Part shown: piece by piece, positions 54,186-64,000 of the stretch
Position numbering within the stretch: the first letter of the stretch is position 1
How the letters are laid out: every line of letters begins with the position of its first letter
DNA from: Pseudoalteromonas espejiana DSM 9414
Lineage (GTDB): Bacteria; Pseudomonadota; Gammaproteobacteria; Enterobacterales; Alteromonadaceae
Length of the DNA stretch: 64,000 bases
Direction of reading: 5' to 3'
NCBI RefSeq assembly: GCF_002221525.1
Contig: NZ_CP011028.1
Coordinates: 259,001 to 323,000, forward strand
The notes under the pieces: generated by a model
Databases searched by the model: none
The model's input: only the letters and a program-made list of their open reading frames with translations
Told to the model about the DNA's origin: nothing
Program-made: the position numbers and the translations under genes

Positions 54186-54833
54186 ATGACAAAAACGGCG
54201 TTAATTATTGGTGCAACAGGTGTTGTAGGAAAGGAGCTGCTAATGCGCTTACTACATAGCTCTGAGTACAGCCAAGTAATAGCAATTACGCGCCGTAAGT
54301 TAACGTTTACACATACTAAGCTAGTTAATCACGTTATTGATTTTGAATATTTAACCAAGCACTGCGAGTTATTTAAAGGTGATGTGCTTTTTTCTTGTTT
54401 AGGCACTACAAAAAAACAAGCTGGCTCTGTAAGTGCGCAGCGTAAGGTCGATTTCGATTATCAGTTTATTGCGGCGCAAATGGCGGCAAATAATGGTGTA
54501 ACTCATTATTGCTTAGTATCATCAAGTGGGGCGAATGCGCATAGTGCTAGTGCGTATTTAAAAATGAAAGGTGAGCTTGAGCAACAAGTAAAACTACTTG
54601 GCTTTGTAAAAATAAGTATTTTTCAGCCTTCGCTGTTAATTGGTAAGCGAAATGATACCCGTATAGCAGAGCAAATAGGCGCTGTTATTTTACCACTTTT
54701 AACGCGATTGCCTTTTTTAAAGCGTTATAGGCCGATAACCGGCGAGCAAGTAGCTCAAAAAATGCGGGCTGTGAGTTTAAATCAGCAACACACATTGAGT
54801 TATTATACGTTAGATGACTTGTTTAACGCTTAA
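54186..54833 (+). CDS. NAD(P)-binding Rossmann protein (HTATIP2/NmrA-like)
   Basis: A 215-aa short-chain atypical dehydrogenase-like protein. GATGVVGKELLMRLL (9-23) is the dinucleotide-binding loop; FSCLGTTKKQAGSV, CLVSSSGANAHSASAYLKMKGELE (with the S-x-YxxxK-type arrangement) and IFQPSLLIGKR follow the pattern of HTATIP2/YbjT-like oxidoreductases. The substrate is unknown. It follows can by 7 bp and ends before a perfect palindromic terminator. Confidence 0.82.
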   Translation: MTKTALIIGATGVVGKELLMRLLHSSEYSQVIAITRRKLTFTHTKLVNHVIDFEYLTKHCELFKGDVLFSCLGTTKKQAGSVSAQRKVDFDYQFIAAQMAANNGVTHYCLVSSSGANAHSASAYLKMKGELEQQVKLLGFVKISIFQPSLLIGKRNDTRIAEQIGAVILPLLTRLPFLKRYRPITGEQVAQKMRAVSLNQQHTLSYYTLDDLFNA

Positions 54834-54842
54834 CTACTTAGC

Positions 54843-54868
54843 AAAAAAGCAGCCTAGGCTGCTTTTTT
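54843..54868. terminator. Bidirectional terminator
   Basis: AAAAAAGCAGCC and GGCTGCTTTTTT meet at a central TA, a perfect 26-bp palindrome between the convergent oxidoreductase and ubiK genes, with A- and T-runs on both sides. Confidence 0.92.
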
Positions 54869-54883
54869 ATTTTGTTCGCTCGT

Positions 54884-55147
54884 TTATTCTGCGTCTGTTT
54901 TTGCAGTTAATTGCTGCTCTAGTAACGCAACTTTAGCTTCAAGTTCAGTAAGCTTTTCGCGGGTGCGAATAAGCACTTGGCTTTGCACATCAAATTCTTC
55001 ACGGCTAACAAAGTCCATTTCAGCAAGCTTGTTTTGTAAAACTTGTTTAGTTTTACCTTCAAGAGTGTCTGCTAGGTTTTTTACACCCTGCGGCATGTTA
55101 TTAGTGATTTGCTTAGCAATTTCTTCAAGTTTTGCTGGATTGATCAT
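54884..55147 (-). CDS. ubiK: Ubiquinone biosynthesis accessory factor UbiK
   Basis: UbiK (formerly YqiC) helps UbiJ and the hydroxylases make ubiquinone under oxic conditions, probably at the membrane. The 87-aa protein matches the family: a short N-terminal amphipathic part (MINPAKLEEIAKQI), then LAEMDFVSREEFDVQSQVLIRTREKL and a C-terminal coiled coil (LEAKVALLEQQL). It is transcribed away from rep, with a 161-bp divergent gap between them. Confidence 0.93.
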   Translation of the reverse strand: MINPAKLEEIAKQITNNMPQGVKNLADTLEGKTKQVLQNKLAEMDFVSREEFDVQSQVLIRTREKLTELEAKVALLEQQLTAKTDAE

Positions 55148-55308
55148 GTATATCCCTTGCTGTTGCCTTAAAATGATAATAACTAATATTACCTTATACC
55201 TAAGGCTTTTAATACATGATCACCCCAATGCAATTAATTAATCTAATGGCTATGCCTGCATTAGTGGTTACGGTAAAATTACATGCCTTTTAAATCTCTT
55301 TGGTCGTT

Positions 55309-57327
55309 ATGAAACTCAATCCTAAACAAGATGAAGCAGTAAAATACATTAGTGGTCCATGCCTAGTGCTTGCAGGTGCAGGCTCAGGCAAAACGCGTGT
55401 AATCACAAATAAAATTGCTTACTTAGTACAAAAATGTGAGTACAAAGCGCGAAATATTGCAGCGGTAACATTTACCAATAAAGCGGCAAAAGAGATGCGC
55501 GAACGTGTGCTTCAAACGCTTAATAAGCAAGAGGCAAAAGGATTATGGGTATCGACGTTTCATACCTTAGGCCTTGAAATAATAAAAAAAGAGCTTAAAA
55601 CACTTGGCTTTAAAGAAGGCTTTTCACTGTTTGACGACCAAGATACAAACCAGCTTTTAGGTGATTTGACTGAAGACGAGCTTAAAAAAGATAAAGACTT
55701 ACTTAACCTATTAAAAATGCAAATAGGTAGCTGGAAAAACGAACTCATTTTACCAGAACAAGCAATTCGCGAAGCACGCGATGCACAAAAGTCTTTATTT
55801 GCGCAGCTTTATGCGCGCTATCAAAATCAATTAAGAGCGTATAACGCCCTCGATTTTGATGATCTTATTATGATCCCCACGCTATTACTTAGTAATAATG
55901 CAACCTCGCGAGAGCGGTGGCAGCAGCGTTTTAAATACCTGCTGGTGGATGAGTACCAAGATACCAATACCAGCCAATATCAGCTAGTTAAGCTGTTAGT
56001 AGGGGAGCGTGCACGTTTTACTGTGGTAGGCGATGATGACCAATCTATTTATTCATGGCGTGGTGCGCGCCCGCAAAACTTAGTGCTATTAAGTAAAGAT
56101 TACCCAGGTCTGAGGCTAATAAAGCTTGAGCAAAACTACCGTAGTGCACAACGAATTCTTAAAGCTGCAAACATTTTGATTGCTAATAACCCGCACGATA
56201 TAGAAAAAAAGCTATTTAGTGAGCTTGGTTATGGCGAGCCAATTAAAGTGATTGGCTGTAGAGATGAAGAGCATGAGTGTGAGCGTGTAGTTGCCGAAAT
56301 TATTTCGCATAAATTTATGAAGCGTACCAGCTATAAAGATTACGCTATTTTATATCGGGGTAACCATCAGGCGCGTGGTTTTGAAAAGTCGTTAATGAGT
56401 AACCGTATCCCGTATAAAATTAGTGGGGGTATGTCGTTTTTCTCTCGCTCAGAAATTAAAGATATTATGGCGTACTTACGCTTATTAGTTAATCAAGACG
56501 ACGATAACGCTTTTTTACGTATTGTTAATACACCACGCCGTGAAATAGGGACTGTTACGCTTGAAAAACTAGGCACTTTAGCAAATGAAAAACACCAAAG
56601 TTTATTTGCCACCTGTTTTGATAACGACTTAGGTTATAGGCTCAAAGGCCGTGGTTTAAACGCGCTATCGGGCTTTGCCCGCTGGGTTGTAGAGCTCTCT
56701 GATAATGCAGTGCGCAGTGACACCCTAGAAGCGGTAAAAGATTTAGTACGCAGCATTAATTATGAAGCCTATTTATACGAGTCATCGCCAAGTGCTAAAG
56801 CCGCTGAAATGCGAATGAAAAACGTCTCGGAGCTGTATCGTTGGATCACCGATATGCTCACGGGTGATGCTGACAATGAGCCGATGACCTTACCTGAGGT
56901 TGTTAGCAAATTAACACTTCGAGATATGCTTGAGCGTAACGAGGAAGAAGATGAAGCCGATGCAGTACAGTTGCTTACTTTGCATGCGTCTAAAGGCTTA
57001 GAGTACCCGTATGTGTTTATGGTCGGTATGGAGGAGGGCTTATTGCCTCACCAGGTAAGCATTGATGAAGAAAATGTAGATGAAGAGCGTCGTTTAGCTT
57101 ACGTAGGTATTACCCGAGCGCAGCAAGAGCTTACGTTAACTTACGCTAAAATACGCCGCCAATTTGGTGAAACATCACAAACTGAGCTAAGCCGCTTTGT
57201 GCAAGAACTGCCTCAAGACGATCTTGCATTTGAGAATAAAAAAGCGCCCAACACGCAAGCTGAGCGTATGGAAAAAGGCCAAGCTCGTGTTGCAAACTTA
57301 AGAGCAATGCTTAAAAAACCAAGTTAA
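55309..57327 (+). CDS. rep: ATP-dependent DNA helicase Rep
   Basis: Rep is a 3'-5' superfamily 1A helicase that helps the replisome past protein blocks and restarts forks. The 672-aa product is the Rep length (E. coli 673), shorter than UvrD. Motifs in order: Q-motif LNPKQDEAV, Walker A AGAGSGKT (22-29), [11 protein letters not shown], Walker [29 protein letters not shown] and, late, [13 protein letters not shown] and [15 protein letters not shown]. The ATG at 55309 gives the family N-terminus MKLNPKQ. It converges on the GGDEF gene. Confidence 0.94.
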   Translation: MKLNPKQDEAVKYISGPCLVLAGAGSGKTRVITNKIAYLVQKCEYKARNIAAVTFTNKAAKEMRERVLQTLNKQEAKGLWVSTFHTLGLEIIKKELKTLGFKEGFSLFDDQDTNQLLGDLTEDELKKDKDLLNLLKMQIGSWKNELILPEQAIREARDAQKSLFAQLYARYQNQLRAYNALDFDDLIMIPTLLLSNNATSRERWQQRFKYLLVDEYQDTNTSQYQLVKLLVGERARFTVVGDDDQSIYSWRGARPQNLVLLSKDYPGLRLIKLEQNYRSAQRILKAANILIANNPHDIEKKLFSELGYGEPIKVIGCRDEEHECERVVAEIISHKFMKRTSYKDYAILYRGNHQARGFEKSLMSNRIPYKISGGMSFFSRSEIKDIMAYLRLLVNQDDDNAFLRIVNTPRREIGTVTLEKLGTLANEKHQSLFATCFDNDLGYRLKGRGLNALSGFARWVVELSDNAVRSDTLEAVKDLVRSINYEAYLYESSPSAKAAEMRMKNVSELYRWITDMLTGDADNEPMTLPEVVSKLTLRDMLERNEEEDEADAVQLLTLHASKGLEYPYVFMVGMEEGLLPHQVSIDEENVDEERRLAYVGITRAQQELTLTYAKIRRQFGETSQTELSRFVQELPQDDLAFENKKAPNTQAERMEKGQARVANLRAMLKKPS

Positions 57328-57347
57328 ATAAAGAGCTAAGTAAAGAG

Positions 57348-59912
57348 TTAAAGTGATTGTGCTGCGTTGTTAGCAGATGTTTCTGGTTGCGATATTACTT
57401 GCTGCTTGCCTACAAATAAATTTAGCCCGTATTTATCTAACAAGGTTCTAAAGTTTAAAATTGAAGGGCCTTTAGCAATCACTTTTATATGCTTAAGTTT
57501 GGTGATTGCTAACACGCCTTGTAGCTGTAAGTTAAAGCTGTCTTGTTGTAATACGCGCTTGCTAAAGGTTGAGCTCAGTAGGATGTAATCAAAGTCTATT
57601 TCGGTTAGTGCGTTTAGTTCACAGCGATCTTTAGCAAAGTTATTTAAACCAATTGAATAGCCTAAGCTTGATAACTTTTTGAGATTCTCGAGTTGGGTTG
57701 CGCATGCATAGCGTATCTCTTGATCATCAAACAGTAAGCATATTTGGCTTTGTCCTTGTTGCTTACTGAGTACCTCACTGAATAACTTAAACTCAAGTTC
57801 TTCAAGTAATAACCCCGAACAAGGCAGCAATACTTTAGCTAAATTAGCTGTTAAGGCTTGTGCATAGGCTTGCTGTAATAGTTCTAACTCTACCTGTAAG
57901 TGTTGTTCTTTGTCGGTTGCAAATTTCTTTAAAATATCAAAGCTGGTGTAACCTAAAACAGGGTGCTCGCCAAAGGCTTCAAACAGCGATTCTGATTGCT
58001 GTTGTTCATCCAAATCTATAATATTTGAGCTTCTAAAGCTCATTGGTAGCGAGTCTAAGTGATGCGGTGTAGGAGCTTCATTACTAGTTAGTGCTTGGGT
58101 TAACATAGGATGGAATAGCTCGTACCTATCACGCCCTGCATTTTTGGCGTAATACATTGCAGCATCAGCATCGCGAATAATTTCATCGGTATGTTGGTAA
58201 CTGGTATTAGAGTAAGTAATACCTACACTTGCGCCACTTTGAATACACGTTCCTTTACTGCAAAATGGCTTTTTCATTATATTAATAATACGTGTAGCAA
58301 CATCTTCAGCTTGCTGTAACTCGGTTAAGTGGGTCAGTAAAATTACAAACTCATCGCCGCCAAGTCGTGCAAGTAAGTCGTGCTCACGTATACAGTGCGA
58401 GAATAAATCCCCCACACTTATTAAAAACTGATCGCCGGCTTGATGACCTAATTGGTCGTTTATATCTTTAAATTTATCTAAATCAATGAACAATACAGCA
58501 AAATGGTGCTCAGGAAAGCGATGGTAGTGCTGCAATGTTTTTTCAAGCTGGGTTAAAAACAAATTGCGATTAGGTAAGCCGGTGAGTGAGTCGTGGTGGG
58601 CATCATGATATAACTGTTGCTCTATTTTTTTTCGCTCATCAATTTGCATTTGCAAATGTAGGTTGGCATGTTGCAGGGCTTTGGTTTTTTCATCAACCCT
58701 AAATTCTAATTCTTGGTGGCTTGTTTTAAGTGCTTGAGTAGCTAACTTAGTTTGTAATACGGTGGCAATTTGATGTGATACAAAGGTGATTAACTCGCAA
58801 TCATCTTTACTAAAAATATGTTTATTATTATAGGCTTGGCATGCAATTAAACCTATAACCCCTTGCGATGTTTTAAGTGGTGCTCCTAGCCAACTGGTTG
58901 CCATTTGCTCCTCTGGTACAGGTTGGCTTCGTTGCACTTCGCCGCTCTCAAGTAGCTCTTTTGCTCTACACGGGTGAATAAGCTGGGTTTGCTCACTGCT
59001 AATAACCAATTCGCTATACCCTTTGGCAAAGGGCCTAGGCTCGGTATTATCTTTAAATTCATCAACGCAGTATGGAAAATTAATCCAACCCGACTCTTTA
59101 TCATAAAGGGCAATATATAAATTTTCTGCGTAGGTGATGGTTTTTATTATTTGATGAATTTGTAAGTAAGCGTCATCTAAGTTTTGCGCTTGGGTAGCAA
59201 GCTCCGATATTTTAAATAAAATTTGTTGGCGTTGTAGAGCGCGTTTGCGTTGGTCTATTTCAAGGTTTAGCGCATCATTACTTTGAGTAAGTGCACGAGT
59301 ACGTATTTTTACCTCTGATTCGAGTAACTCTCTTTTTTTAACGCGCTCTATTGCCGTAGCCAAATATAATGACATTACTTCTAATAAGTGTACTTGTTGG
59401 CTGCTATAGCCCTGATGTTTATCGTAGCTTTGTGCTGCGAGTACACCAATAATATTTTTTTCTTGGTAAATTGGTACGCCTACCCAATGCTCTGCAGGTG
59501 AGCCTAATGCTCTAAATAACCCATTATCTGCTGCAGCTTGCATTTGCTGTTTAGTAAAGCAGGTTGTACGGCCTAATTTATATACATAACCTGTCGCACC
59601 TTCATCAAAACTATTATCTTGGTTAAGGGCAACTGATATACCGTCTTTTTCATCACAAAAGTAAGATAACTCAAGGGCATGAGTATGCTGGTTAGCTAAC
59701 ACTACGTAAAAGCTTTTACTCGGTAAGTAGGCTTGTAAAATATCGTGAATAGCGGGGTATAGTAGGGTTAATTCGGCAACAGAACTGGCTTGCTCTGATA
59801 ATTGGATCAGCGCATTTTGTAAGTGGTGAGATTGCTTATACTTTTCTAATAGCGTTTTGAGACGTTTGTTCTGGTGCGCTAATTTACTCGGTATTGTGAG
59901 TTTATCTTCCAA
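57348..59912 (-). CDS. GAF-GAF-GGDEF protein with degenerate EAL-like tail
   Basis: An 854-aa soluble signalling protein. Two GAF-type sensor domains (about 45-190 and 240-390) are each followed by a coiled coil. The diguanylate cyclase domain (about 435-600) has intact GGDEF (518-522), DSLTGLPNRNLF and an inhibitory I-site REHD (509-512) exactly five residues before it, so it should make c-di-GMP. Residues about 665-840 resemble an EAL phosphodiesterase fold without its catalytic residues: GLNNFAKD stands for DDFGTG and VIAKGPSI for IAEGVE, and no ExLxR motif is seen. No membrane segment is visible. It ends 20 bp from the convergent rep gene. Confidence 0.87.
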   Translation of the reverse strand: MEDKLTIPSKLAHQNKRLKTLLEKYKQSHHLQNALIQLSEQASSVAELTLLYPAIHDILQAYLPSKSFYVVLANQHTHALELSYFCDEKDGISVALNQDNSFDEGATGYVYKLGRTTCFTKQQMQAAADNGLFRALGSPAEHWVGVPIYQEKNIIGVLAAQSYDKHQGYSSQQVHLLEVMSLYLATAIERVKKRELLESEVKIRTRALTQSNDALNLEIDQRKRALQRQQILFKISELATQAQNLDDAYLQIHQIIKTITYAENLYIALYDKESGWINFPYCVDEFKDNTEPRPFAKGYSELVISSEQTQLIHPCRAKELLESGEVQRSQPVPEEQMATSWLGAPLKTSQGVIGLIACQAYNNKHIFSKDDCELITFVSHQIATVLQTKLATQALKTSHQELEFRVDEKTKALQHANLHLQMQIDERKKIEQQLYHDAHHDSLTGLPNRNLFLTQLEKTLQHYHRFPEHHFAVLFIDLDKFKDINDQLGHQAGDQFLISVGDLFSHCIREHDLLARLGGDEFVILLTHLTELQQAEDVATRIINIMKKPFCSKGTCIQSGASVGITYSNTSYQHTDEIIRDADAAMYYAKNAGRDRYELFHPMLTQALTSNEAPTPHHLDSLPMSFRSSNIIDLDEQQQSESLFEAFGEHPVLGYTSFDILKKFATDKEQHLQVELELLQQAYAQALTANLAKVLLPCSGLLLEELEFKLFSEVLSKQQGQSQICLLFDDQEIRYACATQLENLKKLSSLGYSIGLNNFAKDRCELNALTEIDFDYILLSSTFSKRVLQQDSFNLQLQGVLAITKLKHIKVIAKGPSILNFRTLLDKYGLNLFVGKQQVISQPETSANNAAQSL

Positions 59913-60029
59913 TGATCTAAACCAGTTATTTATTATTGTATGTTTATTAAACGTATAATTTCACTTTTAGTTGCAATCGTCAAGTAACTAATGACCTAAA
60001 ATAGTAACTATAAACGTTATTTTAGGCGT

Positions 60030-60062
60030 AAAAAAAGGCCTATTATAAAAAGAGGCCTTTTT
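60030..60062 (-). terminator. Terminator of the cytochrome c5 gene
   Basis: Read on the minus strand, AAAAAGGCCT pairs with AGGCCTTTTT across an AT-rich loop and runs into more Ts, 38 bases beyond the cytochrome stop. Confidence 0.8.
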
Positions 60063-60099
60063 AGATTAATTCCCTGATAATAGGGTAATTAATTTTAAA

Positions 60100-60495
60100 T
60101 TATTTAGATGTCATGAAGTCGATAGCTGCGCTAATTTCATCATCAGAACAATCCATACATGTCCCTTTTGGCGGCATTGCATTAAAACCGTTAATTGCAT
60201 GCTCAAGTAATATATCTTTACCTTTTGCGATACGCGGTGCCCAATCATCAGCTGACTTAGGTGCACCTAATGCGCCAGTACCATGACACGCAAAACAAGC
60301 ACCTTGATATACTTGCTCACCAGAGCGAGGACCTGTAGGCACTGCGGCTGCTGCGGCTTTTTCACCTTCAAGGTAAACTGCGCCAACTGGTGCTAAACGT
60401 TTTTTAATTGCATCTTCAGTCATAGAGTTATCATATGGCTGTGCGTATGCGGTGGTTGCTAGCACTAGTAATGCTGCAGCTGATAGTTTTTTCAT
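60100..60495 (-). CDS. Cytochrome c5 family protein
   Basis: A 131-aa periplasmic monohaem cytochrome c, an electron carrier. The signal peptide is about 1-18 (TTAYA-QPYD). The haem site is CFACH (67-71), the axial Met is probably Met107 in FNAMPPKG, and the CMDC pair (Cys113, Cys116) that forms the disulfide typical of cytochrome c5 is present. The alanine-rich segment 46-52 is a linker. In related genomes a c5 gene also lies near polA, as it does here with elbB between. Electron partner unknown. Confidence 0.92.
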   Translation of the reverse strand: MKKLSAAALLVLATTAYAQPYDNSMTEDAIKKRLAPVGAVYLEGEKAAAAAVPTGPRSGEQVYQGACFACHGTGALGAPKSADDWAPRIAKGKDILLEHAINGFNAMPPKGTCMDCSDDEISAAIDFMTSK

Positions 60496-60700
60496 TTTGC
60501 CTTGCTCACTTCGATTTGAACGTGATCAATCACGATTATAGATGACGGAAATTAAACCGATTATACCTTTGTGTAACAATTTATAAAACGCTAACAGTCG
60601 TTTTTATCAATAAAACTGACTAATTTTTGCGTTAACGCAATAAAATAGAATGTTTGCGGTTAATCAAATATTTATAATCGGTGGCTATAGCTAACAACGC

Positions 60701-61348
60701 TTAAGTTAATGCAAGTACGTTTTTAACGAGCTTTTCGATCCCTGCATCGGCATCTAAAATTGATTGTGCAAGCATATAAGCGGGTGTTGTTACGAGTTTA
60801 TTATCTTCATCAATAACAATATCGTCTACTGCGCAGGCGGTATGCGTTGCACCTAAACTTGTTAACGCCGCTGCAGTAGCTTCATCATTACCAATTGTTA
60901 ATGCTGCTTTTGGATAAATAAATGGAATTAACGCAGGTGCAATGCACATGTACCCAGCTGCTTTTTGCGCATCAGCAAAGCTTTGACATGCGCTTAAAAC
61001 TAATCCGTTAATTTGCGCCTCTGTGCCATTAATAGCAAAGTCACATAAATTTTTAGCAGCGCCAAAGCCACCCGGTACTATTAACGCATCAAACTCGTTC
61101 ACGTCCAATTCGCTAAGTGATTTTATATCGCCTCGGGCAATACGCGCGGCTTCTGTGAGTACATTACGGTTACTTGGCATTTCTTCACCAGTAATGTGGT
61201 TAATGGTGTGGAGCTGCTCTATATCAGGAGCAAAGCATTGGTAGGCAGCACCATTTTTAGCTATGTGCAATAAAGTTAATACCGCTTCGTTAATTTCACT
61301 ACCATCGTATACACCACAGCCAGCTAATATCACTGCTATATTTTTCAT
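60701..61348 (-). CDS. elbB: ElbB-type DJ-1/PfpI family glyoxalase
   Basis: A 215-aa DJ-1/PfpI superfamily protein matching E. coli ElbB (217 aa), reported to have glyoxalase activity and once linked to isoprenoid synthesis. It begins MKNIAVILAGCGVYDGSEIN; the nucleophile elbow is VLSACQSFADAQKAAGYMC and PGGFGAAKNLCDFA the preceding glycine-rich loop. I chose the ATG at 61348 because GGAG lies 9 bases upstream and the family begins there; a longer frame to 61417 adds 23 unrelated residues. It is transcribed away from polA. Confidence 0.9.
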   Translation of the reverse strand: MKNIAVILAGCGVYDGSEINEAVLTLLHIAKNGAAYQCFAPDIEQLHTINHITGEEMPSNRNVLTEAARIARGDIKSLSELDVNEFDALIVPGGFGAAKNLCDFAINGTEAQINGLVLSACQSFADAQKAAGYMCIAPALIPFIYPKAALTIGNDEATAAALTSLGATHTACAVDDIVIDEDNKLVTTPAYMLAQSILDADAGIEKLVKNVLALT

Positions 61349-61872
61349 GCTTTTGTGCTCCTTGAGTATTTTAAATAAGTCGTTTGGATGAAGTCTAACA
61401 TGGGCTAAAAGACACATTAAAATAAATTTTTAGCTTAAAAAATATCCGCAGTGCAAGTGCTTTTGCGGTTTATGCCATTTGCGATCACCCACATACAAAA
61501 AAAATTATAAAGGATCGCTATGATCTTTGATCCATTATGCTAGAATACTCCTCCGGTTATTTAAATGGATACAAATAACCAAAGTGACTAACAGCGGATG
61601 TATCAGTTAGAAAACCTTTTTCCACATTGGTTTTAAAATAATAAAAAAAGAACCTCGTATTATCTTTTTTAAACAAAACAAGAAGTTATATATTTTTCTA
61701 AGCATTTTAATATGCACTGGAAGAATAGTTCGTGGCTGTTATCTACAAAGTTATCCACAAGTTACTCTGTAATAATGCACTCTACTAACCGTAATTCACA
61801 GTCGTTTTATTCACAGCCTTATGGCATGCTTGTATTAATATTACTTTTTTGTATTTAGGATCCAAATTCACC
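61349..61872. other. AT-rich divergent region between elbB and polA
   Basis: This 524-bp gap has no convincing gene. It holds three GATC sites within about 20 bp at 61513-61532, an inverted repeat GGTTATTT...AAATAACC (61555-61562 and 61573-61580), a long AT-rich stretch (about 61620-61720), and DnaA-box-like sites between 61739 and 61815. It must contain the promoters of elbB and polA, which I cannot place exactly. Confidence 0.55.
61739..61815 (+). promoter_or_regulatory. DnaA-box cluster upstream of polA
   Basis: TTATCCACA, a perfect DnaA box, is at 61751-61759; TTATTCACA, fitting TTWTNCACA, is at 61807-61815; TTATCTACA, one mismatch from the perfect box, is at 61739-61747, 12 bp from the first. 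All have the same orientation and end 57 bp before the polA ATG. DnaA binding is inferred from sequence only. Confidence 0.5.
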
Positions 61873-64000
61873 ATGGCTCAGATCCCCGAAAACCCACTTA
61901 TATTAGTTGATGGCTCTTCATATTTATTTCGTGCTTATCATTCACCACCGCATTTAACCAACTCTAAAGGTGAAGCTACCGGTGCTATTTATGGCGTGGT
62001 TAACATGCTAAAGAGTTTGATCAAACAATATGATCCGAGCCACATGGTGGTGGTATTTGATGCTAAAGGTAAAACTTTTAGAAACGATATGTACAGCGAG
62101 TATAAAGCTAATCGTCCACCAATGCCTGATGATTTACGTACGCAAATAGCGCCATTGCACAGCATTATTAAAGCGATGGGTTTTCCACTTATTAGTATCG
62201 AAGGTGTTGAAGCTGATGATGTAATTGGTACCTTTTCGCGTATTGCAACAGAGCAAAAACGCCATGTACTGGTTTCTACTGGCGATAAAGACATGGCGCA
62301 GTTAGTCAATGAGCATGTAACGCTTATTAACACCATGACAGACAGTATTTCGGATCCTGAAACCGTTGTTGAAAAGTTTGGTGTAGGCCCTGAGCTAATT
62401 ATCGATTACTTGGCGCTGATGGGCGATAAAGTCGATAACATACCCGGTGTTGAAGGGTGTGGTCCTAAAACAGCCGTTAAATGGTTACAAAAGTATGGTT
62501 CTCTGCAAGGTGTTATTGATAACGCAGGTGATATAAAAGGTAAAATTGGTGAGAAATTAGCAAATGCACTTGCCCATTTGCCATTAAGTTATGAGCTTGC
62601 CACTATAAAATGTGATGTAGAGGTTGAGTCTGATCTCGATACCTTTAAGTTACAAGAGCCAAATAAAGACGAGCTAATTGCATTATATGGCGAATGCGAA
62701 TTCCGCCGCTGGTTAGCTGAACTGTTAGATAATCCAAAAGATGCTGAAAAAGCAGTGCAAACCGAGGTTAATGAACTTCCTAAAGTAGAGGACGCTCACT
62801 ACGAAACTATTTTAAGCGAGTCACAGCTTGATACGCTTATAGAGCAACTAAATAGCGCTGAGCTATTTGCCTTTGATACCGAAACAACCAGCCTTGATTA
62901 CATGCAAGCACAGTTAGTAGGTATGAGCTTCGCTGTTAAAGCAGGAGAAGCCGCCTACTTACCGATTGCTCACGACTACCCGGGTGCTCCAGAACAATTA
63001 AGCCTTGAAGTAGTGATGCAAAAGTTAGGTCCTATATTAGCCGATGCCAATAAAGCCAAAGTAGGTCAAAACCTTAAATACGATAAAAGTGTACTGGCTA
63101 ATGCGGGTTTCGAACTTAATGGTATTAAGTTTGACACTATGCTTGAGTCGTACGTATTTAATAGCGTAGGTACACGCCATGACATGGATTCATTAGCGCT
63201 TAAATACCTAGGCCATAAAAATATTAGCTTTGAAAATATAGCCGGTAAAGGCAAAAAACAGCTTACATTTAACCAAATTGAGCTTGAGCAAGCAGCGCCT
63301 TATGCAGCTGAAGATGCTGATATTACTTTGCGCTTACACCAAGTGCTATGGCCTAAGCTCGAAGCTGACGATAAATTAAAGTCAGTATTTGAAACCATAG
63401 AAATGCCATTGGTAAATGTCATTTCGGATATTGAACGCACAGGTGTAGCAATTGATAGCAATATGCTTGCAGCGCATAGCCAACGCTTAGGTGAGCGTTT
63501 ACTGGAGCTAGAAAAAGAAGCGTTTGAAATAGCGGGCGAACCATTTAACCTAAGTTCTCCAAAACAGCTTCAAGTTCTATTATTTGAAAAGCTTGAGCTG
63601 CCAGTTATTAAAAAAACGCCTAAAGGTGCGCCTTCAACGGCTGAAGAAGTACTGCAAGAGCTTGCCCATGATTATCCATTACCAAAAGTAATAATTGAAC
63701 ATCGCGGTTTATCTAAGCTTAAATCAACGTATACCGACAAATTACCGTTAATGGTCAATGAGAAAACGCAACGTGTCCATACGTCTTATCATCAAGCGGT
63801 TACAGCAACAGGGCGTTTAAGCTCAACCGATCCTAACTTACAAAATATACCAATTCGCTCAGAAGAAGGGCGCCGCATTCGTGAAGCCTTTATAGCCGCA
63901 GAAGGTTATAAAATTGTAGCTGCCGATTATAGCCAAATTGAGCTGCGTATTATGGCGCACTTATCGCAAGATAAAGGCCTACTTAATGCTTTTGCAAATG
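61873..64000 (+). CDS. polA: DNA polymerase I (3' end outside window)
   Basis: Pol I fills gaps and removes RNA primers during replication and repair. About 709 residues are present before the window ends. The 5'-nuclease domain (1 to about 290) shows [25 protein letters not shown] and GDKDMAQLV. The 3'-5' exonuclease domain keeps its DxE motif in [12 protein letters not shown], so proofreading is probably active. The polymerase domain begins with [15 protein letters not shown] and [20 protein letters not shown]-containing sequence precedes the ATG, with only a weak SD site. Confidence 0.96.
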   Translation, partial: MAQIPENPLILVDGSSYLFRAYHSPPHLTNSKGEATGAIYGVVNMLKSLIKQYDPSHMVVVFDAKGKTFRNDMYSEYKANRPPMPDDLRTQIAPLHSIIKAMGFPLISIEGVEADDVIGTFSRIATEQKRHVLVSTGDKDMAQLVNEHVTLINTMTDSISDPETVVEKFGVGPELIIDYLALMGDKVDNIPGVEGCGPKTAVKWLQKYGSLQGVIDNAGDIKGKIGEKLANALAHLPLSYELATIKCDVEVESDLDTFKLQEPNKDELIALYGECEFRRWLAELLDNPKDAEKAVQTEVNELPKVEDAHYETILSESQLDTLIEQLNSAELFAFDTETTSLDYMQAQLVGMSFAVKAGEAAYLPIAHDYPGAPEQLSLEVVMQKLGPILADANKAKVGQNLKYDKSVLANAGFELNGIKFDTMLESYVFNSVGTRHDMDSLALKYLGHKNISFENIAGKGKKQLTFNQIELEQAAPYAAEDADITLRLHQVLWPKLEADDKLKSVFETIEMPLVNVISDIERTGVAIDSNMLAAHSQRLGERLLELEKEAFEIAGEPFNLSSPKQLQVLLFEKLELPVIKKTPKGAPSTAEEVLQELAHDYPLPKVIIEHRGLSKLKSTYTDKLPLMVNEKTQRVHTSYHQAVTATGRLSSTDPNLQNIPIRSEEGRRIREAFIAAEGYKIVAADYSQIELRIMAHLSQDKGLLNAFAN

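Noticed and set aside
61349..61872. Chromosomal origin of replication
   Set aside because: Only three DnaA-like sites and one GATC group; no dnaA, mnmG or 13-mer-type repeats are seen. I keep it as a possible DnaA-regulated region only.

Overview
The window is an AT-leaning stretch of chromosome from a marine-type gammaproteobacterium, most likely Pseudoalteromonas or a close relative in the Alteromonadales. This rests on the proteins (a YqiC-type UbiK, SpeD, IlvGM, Rep, a DUF3802 protein), the str/rpoBC ribosomal block, and gene order such as ilvGMDA without ilvE and cysG-D-N-SLC13-C-Q. It is mostly core metabolic and information-processing DNA. There is no prophage, insertion sequence, CRISPR array or integron. 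The genus is inferred from protein character only.

Layout. 1-7.2 kb: an HDOD protein, then an arginine catabolism/biosynthesis cluster (astC/argD, astA, astD) without astB or astE, a DUF3802 gene, an OsmC-family gene and speD. 7.3-10.9 kb: a serine-type transporter on the minus strand, an alpha/beta hydrolase bracketed by two copies of a REP-like palindrome, and an orphan AbiGi-type gene, the only gene here that looks clearly accessory. 11.0-18.0 kb: a leftward sulfate assimilation operon, cysG-cysD-cysN-SLC13 permease-cysC-cysQ, covering uptake, activation to APS and PAPS, PAP recycling and siroheme for sulfite reductase. 18.2-19.8 kb: deoC and an SPFH lipoprotein. 19.95-36.8 kb: the translation/transcription block tRNA-Trp, secE, nusG, rplKA, rplJL, rpoBC, rpsL, rpsG, fusA, tuf, with recognisable control elements (rplJ promoter and L10-type leader hairpin, nusG terminator, rplL-rpoB attenuator) and a decayed copy of the tuf 3' end behind tuf.

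37-45 kb: a VOC-domain protein, a small acidic protein overlapping cti (fatty acid cis/trans isomerase), a hybrid sensor kinase, a ModF-like ABC ATPase and a TraB/GumN protein. 45.4-51.1 kb: the isoleucine-valine operon ilvGMDA, preceded by a textbook but easily missed attenuator: promoter, 22-codon leader peptide with a Leu-Val-Ile run, an alternative pairing and a terminator. 51.2-61.4 kb: a membrane-anchored NMT1-type binding protein, a methyltransferase, carbonic anhydrase, an NAD(P)-binding protein, ubiK, rep, a GAF-GAF-GGDEF protein with a decayed EAL-like tail, cytochrome c5 and elbB. 61.9 kb to the end: polA, cut by the window edge, with DnaA-box-like sites in its AT-rich upstream region.

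Several starts were moved inward from the longest open frame because a better Shine-Dalgarno (SD) site and family N-termini support them: astC, DUF3802, the AbiGi gene, rpoB, the cti partner, ilvG, ilvD, can, rep and elbB. I found no clearly undescribed multi-gene system. The most informative signals are the ilv attenuator, a 21-bp motif repeated at both ends of the ast cluster, the tuf tail duplication, the degenerate EAL domain and the orphan AbiGi gene.
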